A stretch of DNA of 64,000 bases from Datisca glomerata. Lineage: Eukaryota; Streptophyta; Magnoliopsida; Cucurbitales; Datiscaceae. This document shows, in pieces, positions 46,622 to 58,449 of this stretch. Every line of letters starts with the position of its first letter. Within the stretch, counting starts at the first letter, position 1. The stretch is taken from the NCBI GenBank assembly GCA_003255025.1, contig QANY01007217.1, forward strand, positions 320,033 through 384,032, given 5' to 3'. The notes under the pieces were generated by a model, which was given only the letters and a program-made list of their open reading frames with translations, was not told where the DNA came from and did not search any database. Made by a program: the position numbers and the translations under genes.

Positions 46622-48896
46622 ACTATTTGGTATTGAATGTGAAGGATTGCACTCTTTGGAATGTCAGTTGCACTCCTATTTGTTGTGTTTAACTATCATA
46701 TTGCGCATCTTAGTTTCAAACATAATTTATGTTAACTGTCATGTTCTAAATGTTCTTGTCTAAAATAACTAATGTTGAAAATTAGTACTTTACTAATTCA
46801 ATTTCATCATATTGTAATTTTCTGAATTTAAATTAGTAGTTTACTAATTCAAATTCATGATACTGTGATTTTTTTATTTAATTTTACTGATTATTTTGAA
46901 CAGTAAATAAATATTACCCTTTCTTTATGTTCATAGCTCATTGGGCTCCATGAGTATTTTGGACACTTTTATTCATTAAATGCTTTTTAGTGCATCCGTG
47001 GTGAAGTGATCTTTCTTTTCAAATCATTGAAGTAAGTCAGGGACTGGGATTATGAAGAGTTGTTTAGGAGACAGTAGATTTTTTGGAATGAAACCTTCAA
47101 AGAGCTCAGCAAGTGAGGATGGGTACGTGCACCCAAAGAGTTTTGAAAGGCTATCTTACATTGTCTTCAGCATCGAAGGGTTTCAATTGGAGAGAGGAAA
47201 AAACAGATTCATTTGTAACACATAAGGACGTGACAAATGTAAATTTTAAGGGCAATCCAGGAATAGTAGAAAATTTGTTAGGACATAAATGTAAAAAAAA
47301 AAATCTCCATTGCTTCCCCTTTTAATATAATATATTATAGATAAGGATGTTTAATATTATCTTTATAATTTATATGTCTTTCTAATTTTTCACATATACA
47401 CTAGTCTCATACCCGAGTTTACCCTTTAGGTTTAGCGATAACGAGTGGTGGAATGTCTTTGTAAATTTGTGATTTCCGTGTAGGCTCATAAAAATTCTCA
47501 CTCAAATCGATCATGTCAGGATACAGTTGAGGTCATGTTACTCTGTTTGAATAACAGTGTGGACAGACTGAGAATCTAGTAAGAGCTCCACACTCTAACC
47601 ATACATACGTAGACAACGTTAAAGTCCACTCAATGACAAAGTAAAAACAAATACTAAGATGGTCCAAATGCTAAATATGACATTTTAGATAATTATGTGT
47701 TATCTTTTAATTGTCATAATTTTTTTAAGAGTCGCCGTCATCATCATCAACATCATCAACATCATTATTATTATAGATTCATCAATTTTATTATTTCATA
47801 CAACATTGGTGTCGTCCTTTTTAGAATACAAGTTAAATATTTTTGTAGTGACGAAGTTATTTTGTCTTCATATTTTTTTTCAACGTTGTCATTAAGATTA
47901 TTTATTTTTTGCTTCACTGATACGTCTTTATCATCCTTAAAAACATGACATCAAGCTAGAGTCATGGACAAGTAGAAAAAAGATCTTAAAACTTAATAAG
48001 TGACAAGGAATGTTGTATTTTCTTTTACAGTTATGAATTTAATAAAATTTTCTTTGTAAGTTCTAACTTTAATAATACTTTTGTCAGGAATGGATGAAGG
48101 AATTTAATAATATTCCTTTTAACTCAAGAAAACATTTATTTCTTGCTTCATAATAATATTAGTATAAGAATTTAACTAGGCATGATCTACTGATAATAAA
48201 TTATACTGGAAAAAAATTATAAAAAAAATCTCCAATTAATCAAAATAATTTTTAACTTACTAAAAAATTTAACAAAAAAATCTAGATAAAATATTTATTA
48301 AAGAAATTATATATTGATATATAGTTAATCAGTTAACGTTGAATTTTGATGTATAATATTGCGGGTGTAAAAAATTCTGACATATTTGATATGTCATTTT
48401 CTTTACAGCTATATATCACAAGTCTCTCCCCATATCATCTACTTTCCAGACCGCGTAGTGACCGGCTATTCCAGTTAGCCCCCGCATTTTGCCTAGTCGC
48501 CCTAACCGACCGAATGTTTTATATCCCCCACCTCTTATACTCTGAACCCTTTCACCTCTGTTCGTCGTCTATCGGACTCAGAGTAACACCCAACAGTTTA
48601 GAGATGGCTACAATGGACATTGATCTCTAACAGAGAGAGAATCTTCCCTACAACCTTCTTACTCCATATGCCACACCCAAAATTCGACGCCATGAAATCA
48701 CGTTTTACCCCTCCTTTCTCGCTATATTTTGCATTCTGCAATTCCGGAAGAGCCTTAATCGGAGCCAACCATACTTCCGCTCGCTTCTGCTCCCGCTAAG
48801 CCCCTTCTTCTCTATCCACACTTTCTCTTAATTTGATTCTTTCTAATTGTAAAGATTGGAAAAAGTTTATGTTTCTTTTTACACACAACTTAACCC
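46622..48896. other. Intergenic DNA; upstream region of the methyltransferase-like gene
   Basis: No recognisable gene. A 57-codon plus-strand frame starts at 47052 (MKSCLGDSRFFGMKPSKSSA...) and is interrupted; it and the frame at 47113-47325 match no family I know. A CAT/ATT-rich simple repeat lies at 47740-47775. From ~48420 the sequence becomes C- and T-rich, as in a plant 5' leader. Confidence 0.5.
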
Positions 48897-50447
48897 ATGG
48901 AACATACCGTTGGAAAACCTAGCTCTTTGAGGAACGTTTTGGTGCGGGTTCTTGTTTTATCTGTTCTGATCATTGCCGTGCGATTTGCCTATGTTGTGAC
49001 AATCACAGGCGAGGCATGTAATGTCGGTGAATTCTGCTTCTTCTCCTTGCGAGAAAATTTCAACTTCGTGATTGCCGGGGCAGGTGCCGGAGCTTCGGCT
49101 ATTGTTGTAAAGAACGCCGTTCGATCCACTTCTGATGGGATTTCCCACCCTGATCTCTATACTAGTAAAGATTGGATCAAGGCCGTTCAATTCTACTCGT
49201 CTATTTTTGAAGATCTGATGGCCGAAGGCTATCTCTCGCCCAGCTCAAAGTCATTATGCTTAGAAACTTCATCCGGACAGGACGTTTTGGCTTTGAAAGA
49301 GATTGGCGTCACCGACTCAATTGGCATATTCAAGAAAGCTTCTAAGCCTCTGGTAATTAAGGGTGAGGCCCATCAGATTCCTTTTGACGATAACACCTTT
49401 GACTTTGTGTTTTTAGGTGGGGGCCTCCTCGACATGTCATCTCGTCCTATTGATTTCGCTTCGGAGATTGGTCGGGCGCTGAAACCCGAGGGGTTTGCTC
49501 TGGTCCATGTAAGAGCTAAAGATACTTACAGTTTTAATTCGTTTATTGATCTGTTCAATTGCTGCAAGATAGTTAAATCACAGGATATAGATGGTTTCGA
49601 TTCATCGATGCCTTTTGTTCGTCAAATTATGGTAAAGAAAGAGAGTGAAATCATTCTTGGTCACGGGGTGCAGCAGAAACCCCATGACAATTGGGAAAAT
49701 AAGTGCTCTGTTCCGGGGTACAAGCAAGAATTTGTCCTGAAAGCTGAGCCATTGATATTGGAGGAGCCACTGAAGCCATGGATAACATTGAAAAGGAATA
49801 TACAGAACATAAAGTATTTTCCATCAATGGCTGATATTAGCTTTAAGAGTAGGTATGTATACGTTGATGTTGGAGCTAGGAGTTATGGCTCCAGTATAGG
49901 AAGTTGGTTCAAAAAGCAATACCCAAAACAAAATAAGACATTTGAAGTGTATGCAATAGAAGCTGACAGAACGTTTCATGAGGAATATGAATCAAAGAAA
50001 GGGGTGAAGTTATTGCCTTATGCAGCTTGGGTGAAGAATGAGACTTTATTCTTTGAAATTAATCGAGACCCGGGTCAGAAGGCCGGGTATAAAGGAAGAG
50101 GAATGGGCAGGATTCAACCTGTTCAATCTTCGGGTGGTTTTGATGGGGAGGTGAATGAGATTCAGGGATTTGATCTCGCTGATTGGCTGAAGACAACAGT
50201 GACAGAGAGAGATTTTGTGGTGATGAAGATGGATGTGGAAGGAACTGAATTCGATTTGATCCCGAGACTGTTTGAGACGGGAGCGATCTGTTTGATAGAT
50301 GAGATATTTCTTGAGTGTCATTACAGTAGGTGGCAGAGGTGTTGCCCTGGGCAAAGGAGTACCAAGTATGAGAAAACTTATGGGCAATGCACACAACTGT
50401 TTTCTTCTCTGAGGCAAAGTGGAGTTCTTGTACACCAGTGGTGGTGA
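48897..50447 (+). CDS. Membrane-anchored two-domain methyltransferase-like protein
   Basis: Single intronless frame, 516 residues, TGA stop. A hydrophobic segment at about residues 14-35 (VLVRVLVLSVLIIAVRFAYV) suggests a type II anchor with the bulk in the lumen or outside. Residues ~95-250 resemble an S-adenosylmethionine methyltransferase fold (KSLCLETSSGQDVLAL, then PFDDNTFDFVFLGGGLLD and EIGRALKPEGFALVHVR). The usual glycine-rich SAM loop is weak: E-T-S-S-G-Q-D in place of D-x-G-x-G. Residues ~320-516 form an FkbM-like second domain (YVYVDVGARSYGSSIGSWF, VYAIEADRTFHEEY, VVMKMDVEGTEFDLIPRL) and a cysteine-containing tail ending GVLVHQWW, conserved in a plant family annotated DUF7870. Activity and substrate are unknown. 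ATG chosen as the first in frame, just before the anchor. Confidence 0.88.
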   Translation: MEHTVGKPSSLRNVLVRVLVLSVLIIAVRFAYVVTITGEACNVGEFCFFSLRENFNFVIAGAGAGASAIVVKNAVRSTSDGISHPDLYTSKDWIKAVQFYSSIFEDLMAEGYLSPSSKSLCLETSSGQDVLALKEIGVTDSIGIFKKASKPLVIKGEAHQIPFDDNTFDFVFLGGGLLDMSSRPIDFASEIGRALKPEGFALVHVRAKDTYSFNSFIDLFNCCKIVKSQDIDGFDSSMPFVRQIMVKKESEIILGHGVQQKPHDNWENKCSVPGYKQEFVLKAEPLILEEPLKPWITLKRNIQNIKYFPSMADISFKSRYVYVDVGARSYGSSIGSWFKKQYPKQNKTFEVYAIEADRTFHEEYESKKGVKLLPYAAWVKNETLFFEINRDPGQKAGYKGRGMGRIQPVQSSGGFDGEVNEIQGFDLADWLKTTVTERDFVVMKMDVEGTEFDLIPRLFETGAICLIDEIFLECHYSRWQRCCPGQRSTKYEKTYGQCTQLFSSLRQSGVLVHQWW

Positions 50448-52735
50448 TCACAGATCATAAACTATCTAATACATACATATGCAGCATAATCTTCTGCTTC
50501 TTTTAATATCAACTTGTTTAGCAACTTTGAATTAGTTTGTATCCAGTCCAAGTACTTTGAAACATGTCATTGCTTAAGCTGCTATAGAGAATTACTTTGT
50601 TGTTTGTAGTTTTTAGAATCTTTGTCTGTCAGGGTTCATTAATGGGTTTGAAGCAATCTAGTCTAATCATGTTGTAACAAGAAGTGTTTTCAAACAGATC
50701 TTCCGATCTTCCTCTAGCCCCTTTTAACAGAAGTTACAGAATATTGCCTTGATTTCATGCCGGTTGGTTTAGATTATCATTTTTACTTTTTGACTAATTC
50801 AGAGATAGATTGAATCGAGTCATCAGTAAACTGTAGATTCATATGGGTTTATTGATTTTGGATGGAATTCTGGTATTATGTATATACTAGAATTTAGTAT
50901 AGATTAATTGAATGGAGGAATGGTGCCGATGCATGCCAGATTGGTTTAGTTCAGAAGAAGGTGGGCAAAGCTGAATGTTTCAGATAGAGAGCGTTGGAGC
51001 TGGCAAATATGACAGATGGGTGGGTGGGTGGATGGGGGATGGCAAATTGAGTCGTCCCCTCAATTTTAGTTGTCTGACAGCTCTATTCGTTGAACCATTC
51101 AACCCCCATATCTATATGATGTATGGTAAATGTAATGGTCGAACCTGATTTCCCTCGTTCTGTTCATAATTGTTGAATTACTAGTCCTTCCACCACTTAC
51201 AAGTGACCCCTGGCCATGAATGATCAAAAGCACTAGCAGTTTAGTGCTTAATCAACATTTAAAGGTTCAGCGTAATATTAAATCCATATTTACAAATTTC
51301 AAATGAATAGTTGTAAATTGCTTAAATTTTAAATAAAGTTTAATCGATCATAAGTGATGTATTAATTATTTATGGATGAATTTTTATGATAATTTTATCA
51401 ATTAGTGACACATTATTCAGATAAAATTTTATCTATAAGTTATTTATATAGATTTGCTCAGTCAAATCTACAAATCTATAATGAATTGGAAATTGACGTG
51501 GAAAATGTTTTTTTTAATAATTACTAAATAATGGCAATTTTTTGTCCTTTTTATCATCATATATGAAGGGAAAAAGTTATTTTTTTTTCTTGCAAAATTA
51601 AAAAAATAACTTAAATATAATAGAAAGGACTAGACTTTTTATATTTAATAGTATACGTCAGAACTATAATTTCTAATGTGATTTGATTAATCTATCTAAT
51701 TTTATAGTTATTTCATTATCGTCGTTACATACTGTAAAATGTCACAATTATTTAACTTAAATCTCATTGTATCTAATATAAACTCAATACACACAAAATC
51801 ATATCTTAAAAATTATATAATTAGTTTAGTCAAAACTCAACACTCTTTGATTGGAATAGAGACGACTCATTAGCTTGAAAAATATACTTACCAGAGATTA
51901 AGGCTCATGTTCAAGAAGAATCACTGAATCTCAAACTAAAATCTCTTATTAATAAACACTAAAAAAATTACAACTTTTATTCAAAATAAAAATCTGATCA
52001 AACCTTAAATATTATTTTTTTAAATATTTCTCTAACCACCAAAGAATCTGAGAGACTTCTGAATTTCATCATTGACCAATTGCATTACTTCATTGGGAAA
52101 ATGGATTTATATTGATCAGATAGCTCATACCTCATAGCACAACATGGAATCTAACTCCCAATAAAATAAAAAAATAAAAATCAATTAAAAGAATGAGAGA
52201 GCGGTTTTTTGTATCTCAGATGTTTCAACTTTTTCAAGATAACTACCTTCCAAGAGAGAGACTCGGCTTGCAAAGAGACATAAATTGGAAACCAAAAAAA
52301 ATCGAAATTAAATATCCTAGATATTGGTATGACTGTGTCTCTCTCGTTGTCAGCCAAAATAATATTGAGCGTTTGATTTGACTTTCATCTGGTTCGGGTT
52401 TGAGATAATATTGTTGGAGGATTCAAAGAACCCCACCAGATTCAATCATTTCAAACGCGAATCACACCGTTTCTTAAATCCATTTGTTTGTTGTATTCCT
52501 CATCCTAATCCTTAAAAAAATTATCTTTCAAATATTAATACTTCTTCTTTCCTTTGAATATATTTTCCTCTGTTGCATCTTCAATCATTTTCAGAGCAAT
52601 CAGAATTCATACAGGAAAAAAGGGACAATTTTTCTTGGATTTTCATGTGGCTTTCTGCCTAAAAAAATTGGGTAAGTAATGAAATTTGGTGGGTCGAATT
52701 AGTTTTGAGGATATACCAATTGTGGAAATCCAGAA
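50448..52735. other. Intergenic DNA; 3' region of the methyltransferase-like gene and PP2C upstream region
   Basis: No gene seen. The first ~250 bp are probably 3' untranslated. The rest is AT-rich with short motif-free frames (52193-52381, 52484-52675). The pyrimidine-rich tract ending 'cattttcag' near 52594 may be an intron acceptor within the PP2C 5' untranslated region. Confidence 0.5.
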
Positions 52736-55573
52736 ATGGGAGCTTGTTGTACAAAAGATGACGGATATGGGAAGTACGGGGAGAACGGTAAGGAAGAGGA
52801 AATGGAAAATGGGAATGAGGAAGATGATGATTTACAATACGGAGATGGTGTTGCTCGTGTTCGATTGCAAGGCTCTTCTTCTTTCGTCTCAATGTATACC
52901 CAACAAGGACGAAAAGGAATCAATCAAGACGCCATGACTGTTTGGGAGGTTACCCATCTTCCCTTTTAATTCTTTTTTTCCCTATTTGCATTGAAATTAT
53001 TAGTCTTTTGATCTCATTATCGTTTGTAAGATCTGTTCTTCATCCTTTCCATTTCATTGCTACTCTGTTCTTGATTGGTGATTGTGCAAGATTAATGGAT
53101 CCATATTGTTCCTCAGACTGTCAGACATGTCTCCTTCTTCCTCTCTTTATGATTAATCCTTATTTATGTCCATTGAAAAAACCTGTCCTTCAGCCGCTCC
53201 AATGTCGTGCTTCGACCAATCTGACTTTCCGGCCATTTTCCGATCACAAAAAATGCGTATTTTAAGGTCAAAGAAACAATAAATGGAATTGAAAGCTGGA
53301 GTTTTTAATTCTTCTCTTTTAATTGAAATATTTATTTTTGTTTTACACAATGGATGGAATTAAAATGTGCAGGACTTTACAGGGGAGAAAGAGATGGTGT
53401 TTTGCGGTGTGTTTGACGGTCACGGTCCGTGTGGGCATTATATAGCGCGCCATGTAAGGGACAACTTACCATTAAAGCTTTCTAAAGCAATCAACATGTG
53501 TCAATTACCTGAGGCTTGCAGTGAACTAGGAGATGATGACGTGAACAAAACAAATAACGAAACCCACAATCTCTTCCTTTCTTCTTGGGAAGCCAATCTA
53601 ATTGACTGTTTCAAAGATATGGATGAAGAGCTTCGTTTGGATTCTAGTATTGATAGCTTTTGCAGTGGCGCCACAGCTGTAACCGTAATTAAACAGGTCA
53701 TTTCAATTAGCTTTAACCACTCATAGAGGCCATATTGCTCATTCTAAGCTCATTGTCTGCGCACAAAGAAGACAAAGGCAATTAGAACCATTGGGTGGCT
53801 TGCCAAAGAGCCTCCAAAGCTTACCTTCATTTCGGCCTTAACAATATTTTGTGTATTTTGTTAAGGTTGAAGTGGACTTGAGGCTTGTTCGCAAAGATCA
53901 ACCCTACTAGTACTACTTGTGTCTTTTTATGTACAAGAAACCATTATCAAGACACGTATGCTCACCAGATTTGATCCATGCCATATGCCAATTTATGTCG
54001 ACGCCAATTTTAAAGAAACTTTTCTGATCGATTTTCAGGGAGACGACTTGATAGTTGCAAACTTGGGGGATTCCCGGGCTGTTCTTTGCACTAGAGGAAA
54101 CAAAAACCAACCTGTTCCTATTCAATTAACAGTTGACTTAAAACCGGATATTGCAAGTGGGTTTTGATCTCTTACTTTAATCAGATTTTTCAGGTGGTTT
54201 ATGGATTATATGCTTTGAATTTTATAAAGAAAACATGTTTCTTTTCGGATATGTTGCTTTCAGGTGAAGCGGAAAGAATAAGAAAATGCAAAGGAAGGAC
54301 ATTTGCAGTAGATGATGAACCAGAGGTTTGTAGGGTATGGATGCCTGAAGAAGATTGGCCTGGTCTTGCCATGGCAAGAGCTTTTGGAGACTTTTGTCTT
54401 AAAGATTATGGCCTCATTGCTGTTCCTGAAGTTTCTTACCGAAGGCTTACTTCCAATGATGAATTTGTAGTTTTAGCAACTGATGGGGTAAGAACAAAAA
54501 CACTACAAAATGAAACCAATCCATTGCCTCTTGTCTCTTGCCTCCTTTCTGTAATTACTAATTACCAGGATATGGGTCACTCTACTGGACAGTTAACGGT
54601 AGGATACTGGGTCTATGTCACAAATGAGGTACACATGACTCAAACGAATTACATATAACATAAATAAGATACATCATTTTATGTACGTAAGAGTTAAATG
54701 AGGTACATGTAGCATCTCATTTGTTGCATGTATTTCATTTGAGTCACATGTACCCTAAAATTATGTACATCATTTGTGTTGCATTTATCTCACATGAATC
54801 ATATGTACCCAAAATAATATATCTCATTTGGTTACATGTACTTCAATTGAATATGAATGAGGTAGTATGCTATTTGTACTTCAATTGAATATGAATGAGG
54901 TAGTATGCTATCGTCAATGATGCCATAGAAATTTCTCGGAAGATATTTAAGATTTGTTGGTTCATAAATTGAAAATGAGTTTTGAGGGGGGAAATTTATG
55001 TTCTAAACAAATTTTAAAAACGTTTTAACGTGTTGGCTAGTAGTTTTTTAAGAAGGGTGTTAATATGAGATGAAAGTTAGGATATGTAAACTAACACGGA
55101 AAAGCAAAATTCAATCATTTTGTAGCTTTTGATGTTTGCAGGTGTGGGATGTGTTAACAAATGCTGAGGTTATTAGCATAGTTGCATCCGCAGGGAAGAG
55201 ATCAATGGCAGCTAAATTGTTAGTATGCAAAGCTGTCAAAGCTTGGAAATGTAAATATCCAAGTTCTAAGATTGATGACTGTGCAGTCATTTGTTTGTTC
55301 CTTAAATCCCAACCTTCGAAAGACCAGGCTGGTTTAAGGAACAGAAACGACCCAGAATTTGAAATCTCACACAGCTGTAGGAGTGAAGGAGAATCTGAAT
55401 CTGTCAAAGGAAAGGCCACAGCAGAGTCGTCAAAGGAAGAATGGAATGCGCTTGAAGGATTTAGTCGAGTTAACTCTATATTGAAGCTTCCTCGATTGGC
55501 TCGTGTCTTTAGCCGCCAAAAGTTGAACAAGAATCTGGAAGGAGTGATGCTCGTTAGCTCTAAAGCCATTTGA
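52736..55573 (+). CDS. Protein phosphatase 2C (PP2C), N-myristoylation-type
   Basis: Five exons: 52736-52948, 53373-53696, 54039-54156, 54264-54487 and 55142-55573. All introns are GT-AG and the frame is continuous: 436 residues. The start MGACC gives glycine 2 and cysteines 4-5, a classic N-myristoylation/palmitoylation signal, so membrane association is likely. PP2C motifs in order: GINQDA (~63), VFCGVFDGHG (~80-89, metal-binding Asp), ANLGDSRAVL (~185), MARAFGDFCLKDYG (~245), LATDGVWDVL across the exon 4/5 junction (~289-298, metal-binding Asp) and DDCAVICLFL. By family it is a Mg/Mn-dependent serine/threonine phosphatase of the plant clade with acidic N-termini. An acidic stretch (residues 17-33) and a serine/lysine-rich C-tail are unconserved. 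The last intron (654 bp) holds degenerate repeats. No disruption seen. Confidence 0.93.
54655..54920. repeat. Short tandem and degenerate repeats in the last PP2C intron
   Basis: A ~38-bp block ('gtacttcaattgaatatgaa' onward) occurs twice in tandem at about 54838-54912. Upstream, phrases such as 'catttgagtcacatgtaccc' and 'cacatgaatcatatgtaccc' repeat imperfectly. Confidence 0.85.
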
Positions 55574-55815
55574 ACTTGCGCATCAAAAGTGATGCAAGTT
55601 GTAAATTTCTTGAACGGTTGAAGGTTTCCTTGAGAAATTTACGCATGAACATCAGCTGATGTTAGCATTATAGGTGTCTCTAACAAAACACTTCTCTTTA
55701 AATTAAAAGAGATGACTTTTTTCCATTTATCTCCTCTAATTTGATCAAAGTAGTTAGTTCTCTCTTGATTAAACAACAAAATCACATTACATGTAATTTG
55801 ATTTCATTATATATG
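55574..55815. other. Short spacer between two convergent genes
   Basis: 242 bp separate the PP2C stop codon from the Patellin stop codon on the opposite strand, so the 3' untranslated regions of the two genes may overlap. Confidence 0.8.
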
Positions 55816-57455
55816 CTAAACAGAGGTGGATTTGCGAACAATATAACGATAGGCAGCAACTTTCTTCCTCCGATAGGCAGTGTTGTCGACGGAGAGAACC
55901 AATTTGCCTGATTCTCGAGAGGTGAATGAGTTGAGTATTGCTTCTTCATCGGCTGCTATCTTCCTTGGTTTTTCCACTTCAATGGTGTAACTTCCTTCTG
56001 CATTTGGCACAAACTCTACACTATATTCCACATCCCAGCCTCCCACCACAATTTCCCATGTTATCGTTGCTTCTCCCTGATTACCCACAAACCAAATCAT
56101 AAATTTTCCATTGAACACAAAAGAAGAACTGCAAATTCACAAATATTTCATCAAAATTATACAGAAAACAGAAGATAGTAATTAATAAAAAAAATTCGAC
56201 GAACCTCAATTCCCTCTATCTGTATATTCACTTTCTCTCCTCCTTTCACAACGAACTCTGAAGCTGGTTTTGGGAGACCATTCTGCAGCTCACTGGGTCG
56301 TCTCAGACCGCCATACTGAACTGGAATTTCGTCCGGTCTTACAAACCTAGTTGAAGACACAGAATCACTTCAGAAAGAAGCCAAACTAGTATAATGCATC
56401 ATTGCGAAATGAAATCAGCTAAGTAGGCGGTACCCAGAACATAAATTGCCGAAAAAGAAGTGCTAAAAACAAATCAGACAGGAACAGAAAATAATTGAAA
56501 CAGATACTCACTTGTAAAGTGTCTCGGCAACATTTCCTTCCTTGCAGATGATGAACTTACTCTTACTTCGTTGGGTCAAAAACGGGCTAAACATAGAATA
56601 CAACACACTGAAGTACCAGGGCACATTGATGAAAATCTGAACAAGACATCAGAATGTTGGGAAAAAACATTTCAATTCGGGAAAACAACATATCTCAACG
56701 ACGAAAGCTAAAAATTTTACCTTGCGAGCGACCATTTCGGGGTAATTATCTTGAAACAAAGAGAGAATCTGATTAGAAGCGACCCTGAGCTCCCTTTTAG
56801 GCATGTCTTTCAGATCGGTGACCTGAATTAGAGAGTTAACTCCACCAGGCTGGAAATGAAGAAGATTAATCCCTCTCTCAAGTACTTGAACCCTCCATCT
56901 TAAAAACTTCTTCAGCTTCTCTTCGTCCCCAAATATCCTCTCGTACATATCTCTGTCTTTAAAAACCCCATACGCGTTGTAACAGACTGGGTGTCCCTCT
57001 CTGTCATACCCCTGCATATAAGCCACCAATCCTTCGAGCTCTTTAAAACCCAAGTCCTCCTCAACGACGTTGTCCGCTCCGAACTCTTTCCTCCATCCCA
57101 AACACTTATGCAGCATTTGGATCGAGTCTGCTACCCTGAAGTCTCTTGCTCTAAGGAACTTCAGGAGTATCACATCGCCTCTCCCGTCACCGTCCAACAG
57201 CGGAATGCCCCACATGGATGCACCGGAGTAGTCAGAGGCCAGGAGGTTGTCCTTTAGCTCTTGAAGTGCTTTTCGTTCGGAAGATTTCAAATGGGAAACG
57301 GAGTATGTGTCTTCTTTGAACGATGGAGAGCGGAGTGTTGTTGCTTCCATTAGAGTGGTTACGAAGCTCTTCTTGTAAGGTTTTGGTGATGCCTCTGGTT
57401 GGTCAAAGAATGGGAGTTTTGGGGTGGACATGGGTGAAGTTGAAGAAGCTTCCAT
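55816..57455 (-). CDS. PATL6: Patellin-6-like Sec14/GOLD phosphoinositide-binding protein
   Basis: Four exons on the minus strand: 57455-56721, 56636-56512, 56346-56205 and 56076-55816. GT-AG introns and continuous frame give 420 residues (Arabidopsis PATL6 ~409). The N-terminus has KKSFVTTLMEATTLRSPSFK, then a CRAL-TRIO N domain (~65-125: ILLKFLRARDFRVADSIQML). The Sec14 lipid-binding domain follows (~140-290: GHPVCYNAYGVF, GVNSLIQVTDLKDMPKREL, LSLFQDNYPEM, IFINVPWYFSVLYSMFSPFL), then a GOLD domain (~315-416: GGEKVNIQIEGIE, TWEIVVGGWDVEYSVEFVP) and a basic end VAAYRYIVRKSTSV. By family, patellins bind phosphoinositides and act in membrane trafficking and auxin-related polarity at the plasma membrane and cell plate. 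The ATG is the first in frame. No disruption seen. Confidence 0.94.
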
Positions 57456-58449
57456 TAAGGAGAAATGAGTTATTTTCCGGTAAACTCAACCGCCAGTTGA
57501 ATTGATTGGCGGGGCCTCAAAAGAAAATGTAAATTAGATTCTTCCTTCAGATACGTAGAAATCTGAGTTCGGGATGATATGGGGAATGAGAAAGCGATTT
57601 GGGGAGAAAAGCAGAGAAGAAAAAACAAAAGGAGGGAGCAGAGAAGGACGGCAGAAAGGCCTTTTGATTTGAACTTTCGTTGGCTCTGTGCGACAAAATA
57701 TTTGAATTGAGTGTATTAGTGACTAAACTGCACGCGCTATTAAGGAGCAAGTACGAATCCAGCCACGGGCACAAAATCTTTGTACTAATTTTTTAGACTT
57801 ACCGTATTCAAAATTTACTCGGATCTACATAACCAATTTAAAGTAGTATTACCAGGACATATATGCTTAATATTAATTAATCACTAATTCTTTTAAATTA
57901 ATAATCTATCGCACGTTAAAATAAAAATTGGGACCGCCTCAGGTTCTATGGTGAGGAGTAGATTATGTTATATCTAAGTCTAAAAAATAACGGGTTAGCT
58001 GATTTAGTATATTTATTTTAATGAATAATTCAGATTCGTCAAATAACACATTTTATTTAATTAATGAATAATTAGTATCATATCCTTAACTAAATCTTAA
58101 TCTATTTTATCTTAATTGATGTGGAATTAGTTAAGTTAATACTAAATATGTGAACATTGATTAAATGCCATATTATCTTTTCATCACAAAAGAGAATGTG
58201 AGATAAAAGTTCAATAGTAACCGTTACTCTTCATCGGTGATTCTACGATACTAGTACAGTGCGGTACAACTTTCTTCTAGAGTAATTCTATACTGATCAA
58301 GTAATTGATCAAGTTTTAAGTGACCAAATGACGTGTCAACCATTTATAGATTACTTTGTCAAATCATTTTAATGAGTCATCAAACATCAACCTACATATG
58401 ATTGATACATCACTTAGTCACTTAAAACTTTATCAATTACATGGTCTGA
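57456..58449 (-). other. Upstream region of the Patellin gene
   Basis: Probable 5' untranslated region (57456 to about 57700, purine-rich on the plus strand) and promoter, then AT-rich spacer up to a copia LTR end. No gene seen; the minus-strand frame 57547-57774 is leader sequence. Confidence 0.55.

Noticed and set aside
34091..46626. ACTTT / ACTAT as a definite target duplication of a single B-C insertion
   Set aside because: One mismatch in five bases is weak, and copia element A does not resume on the right side; kept only as a possibility.
47695..47948. Isoleucine-rich open frames
   Set aside because: Translation of a CAT/ATT simple repeat.
48957..49190. Minus-strand frames inside the methyltransferase-like gene (also 50046-50451)
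   Set aside because: Antisense shadows of a well-supported coding frame.
52942..53265. Open frame inside the first PP2C intron
   Set aside because: Bounded by matching GT-AG sites that join PP2C exons in frame; no domain.
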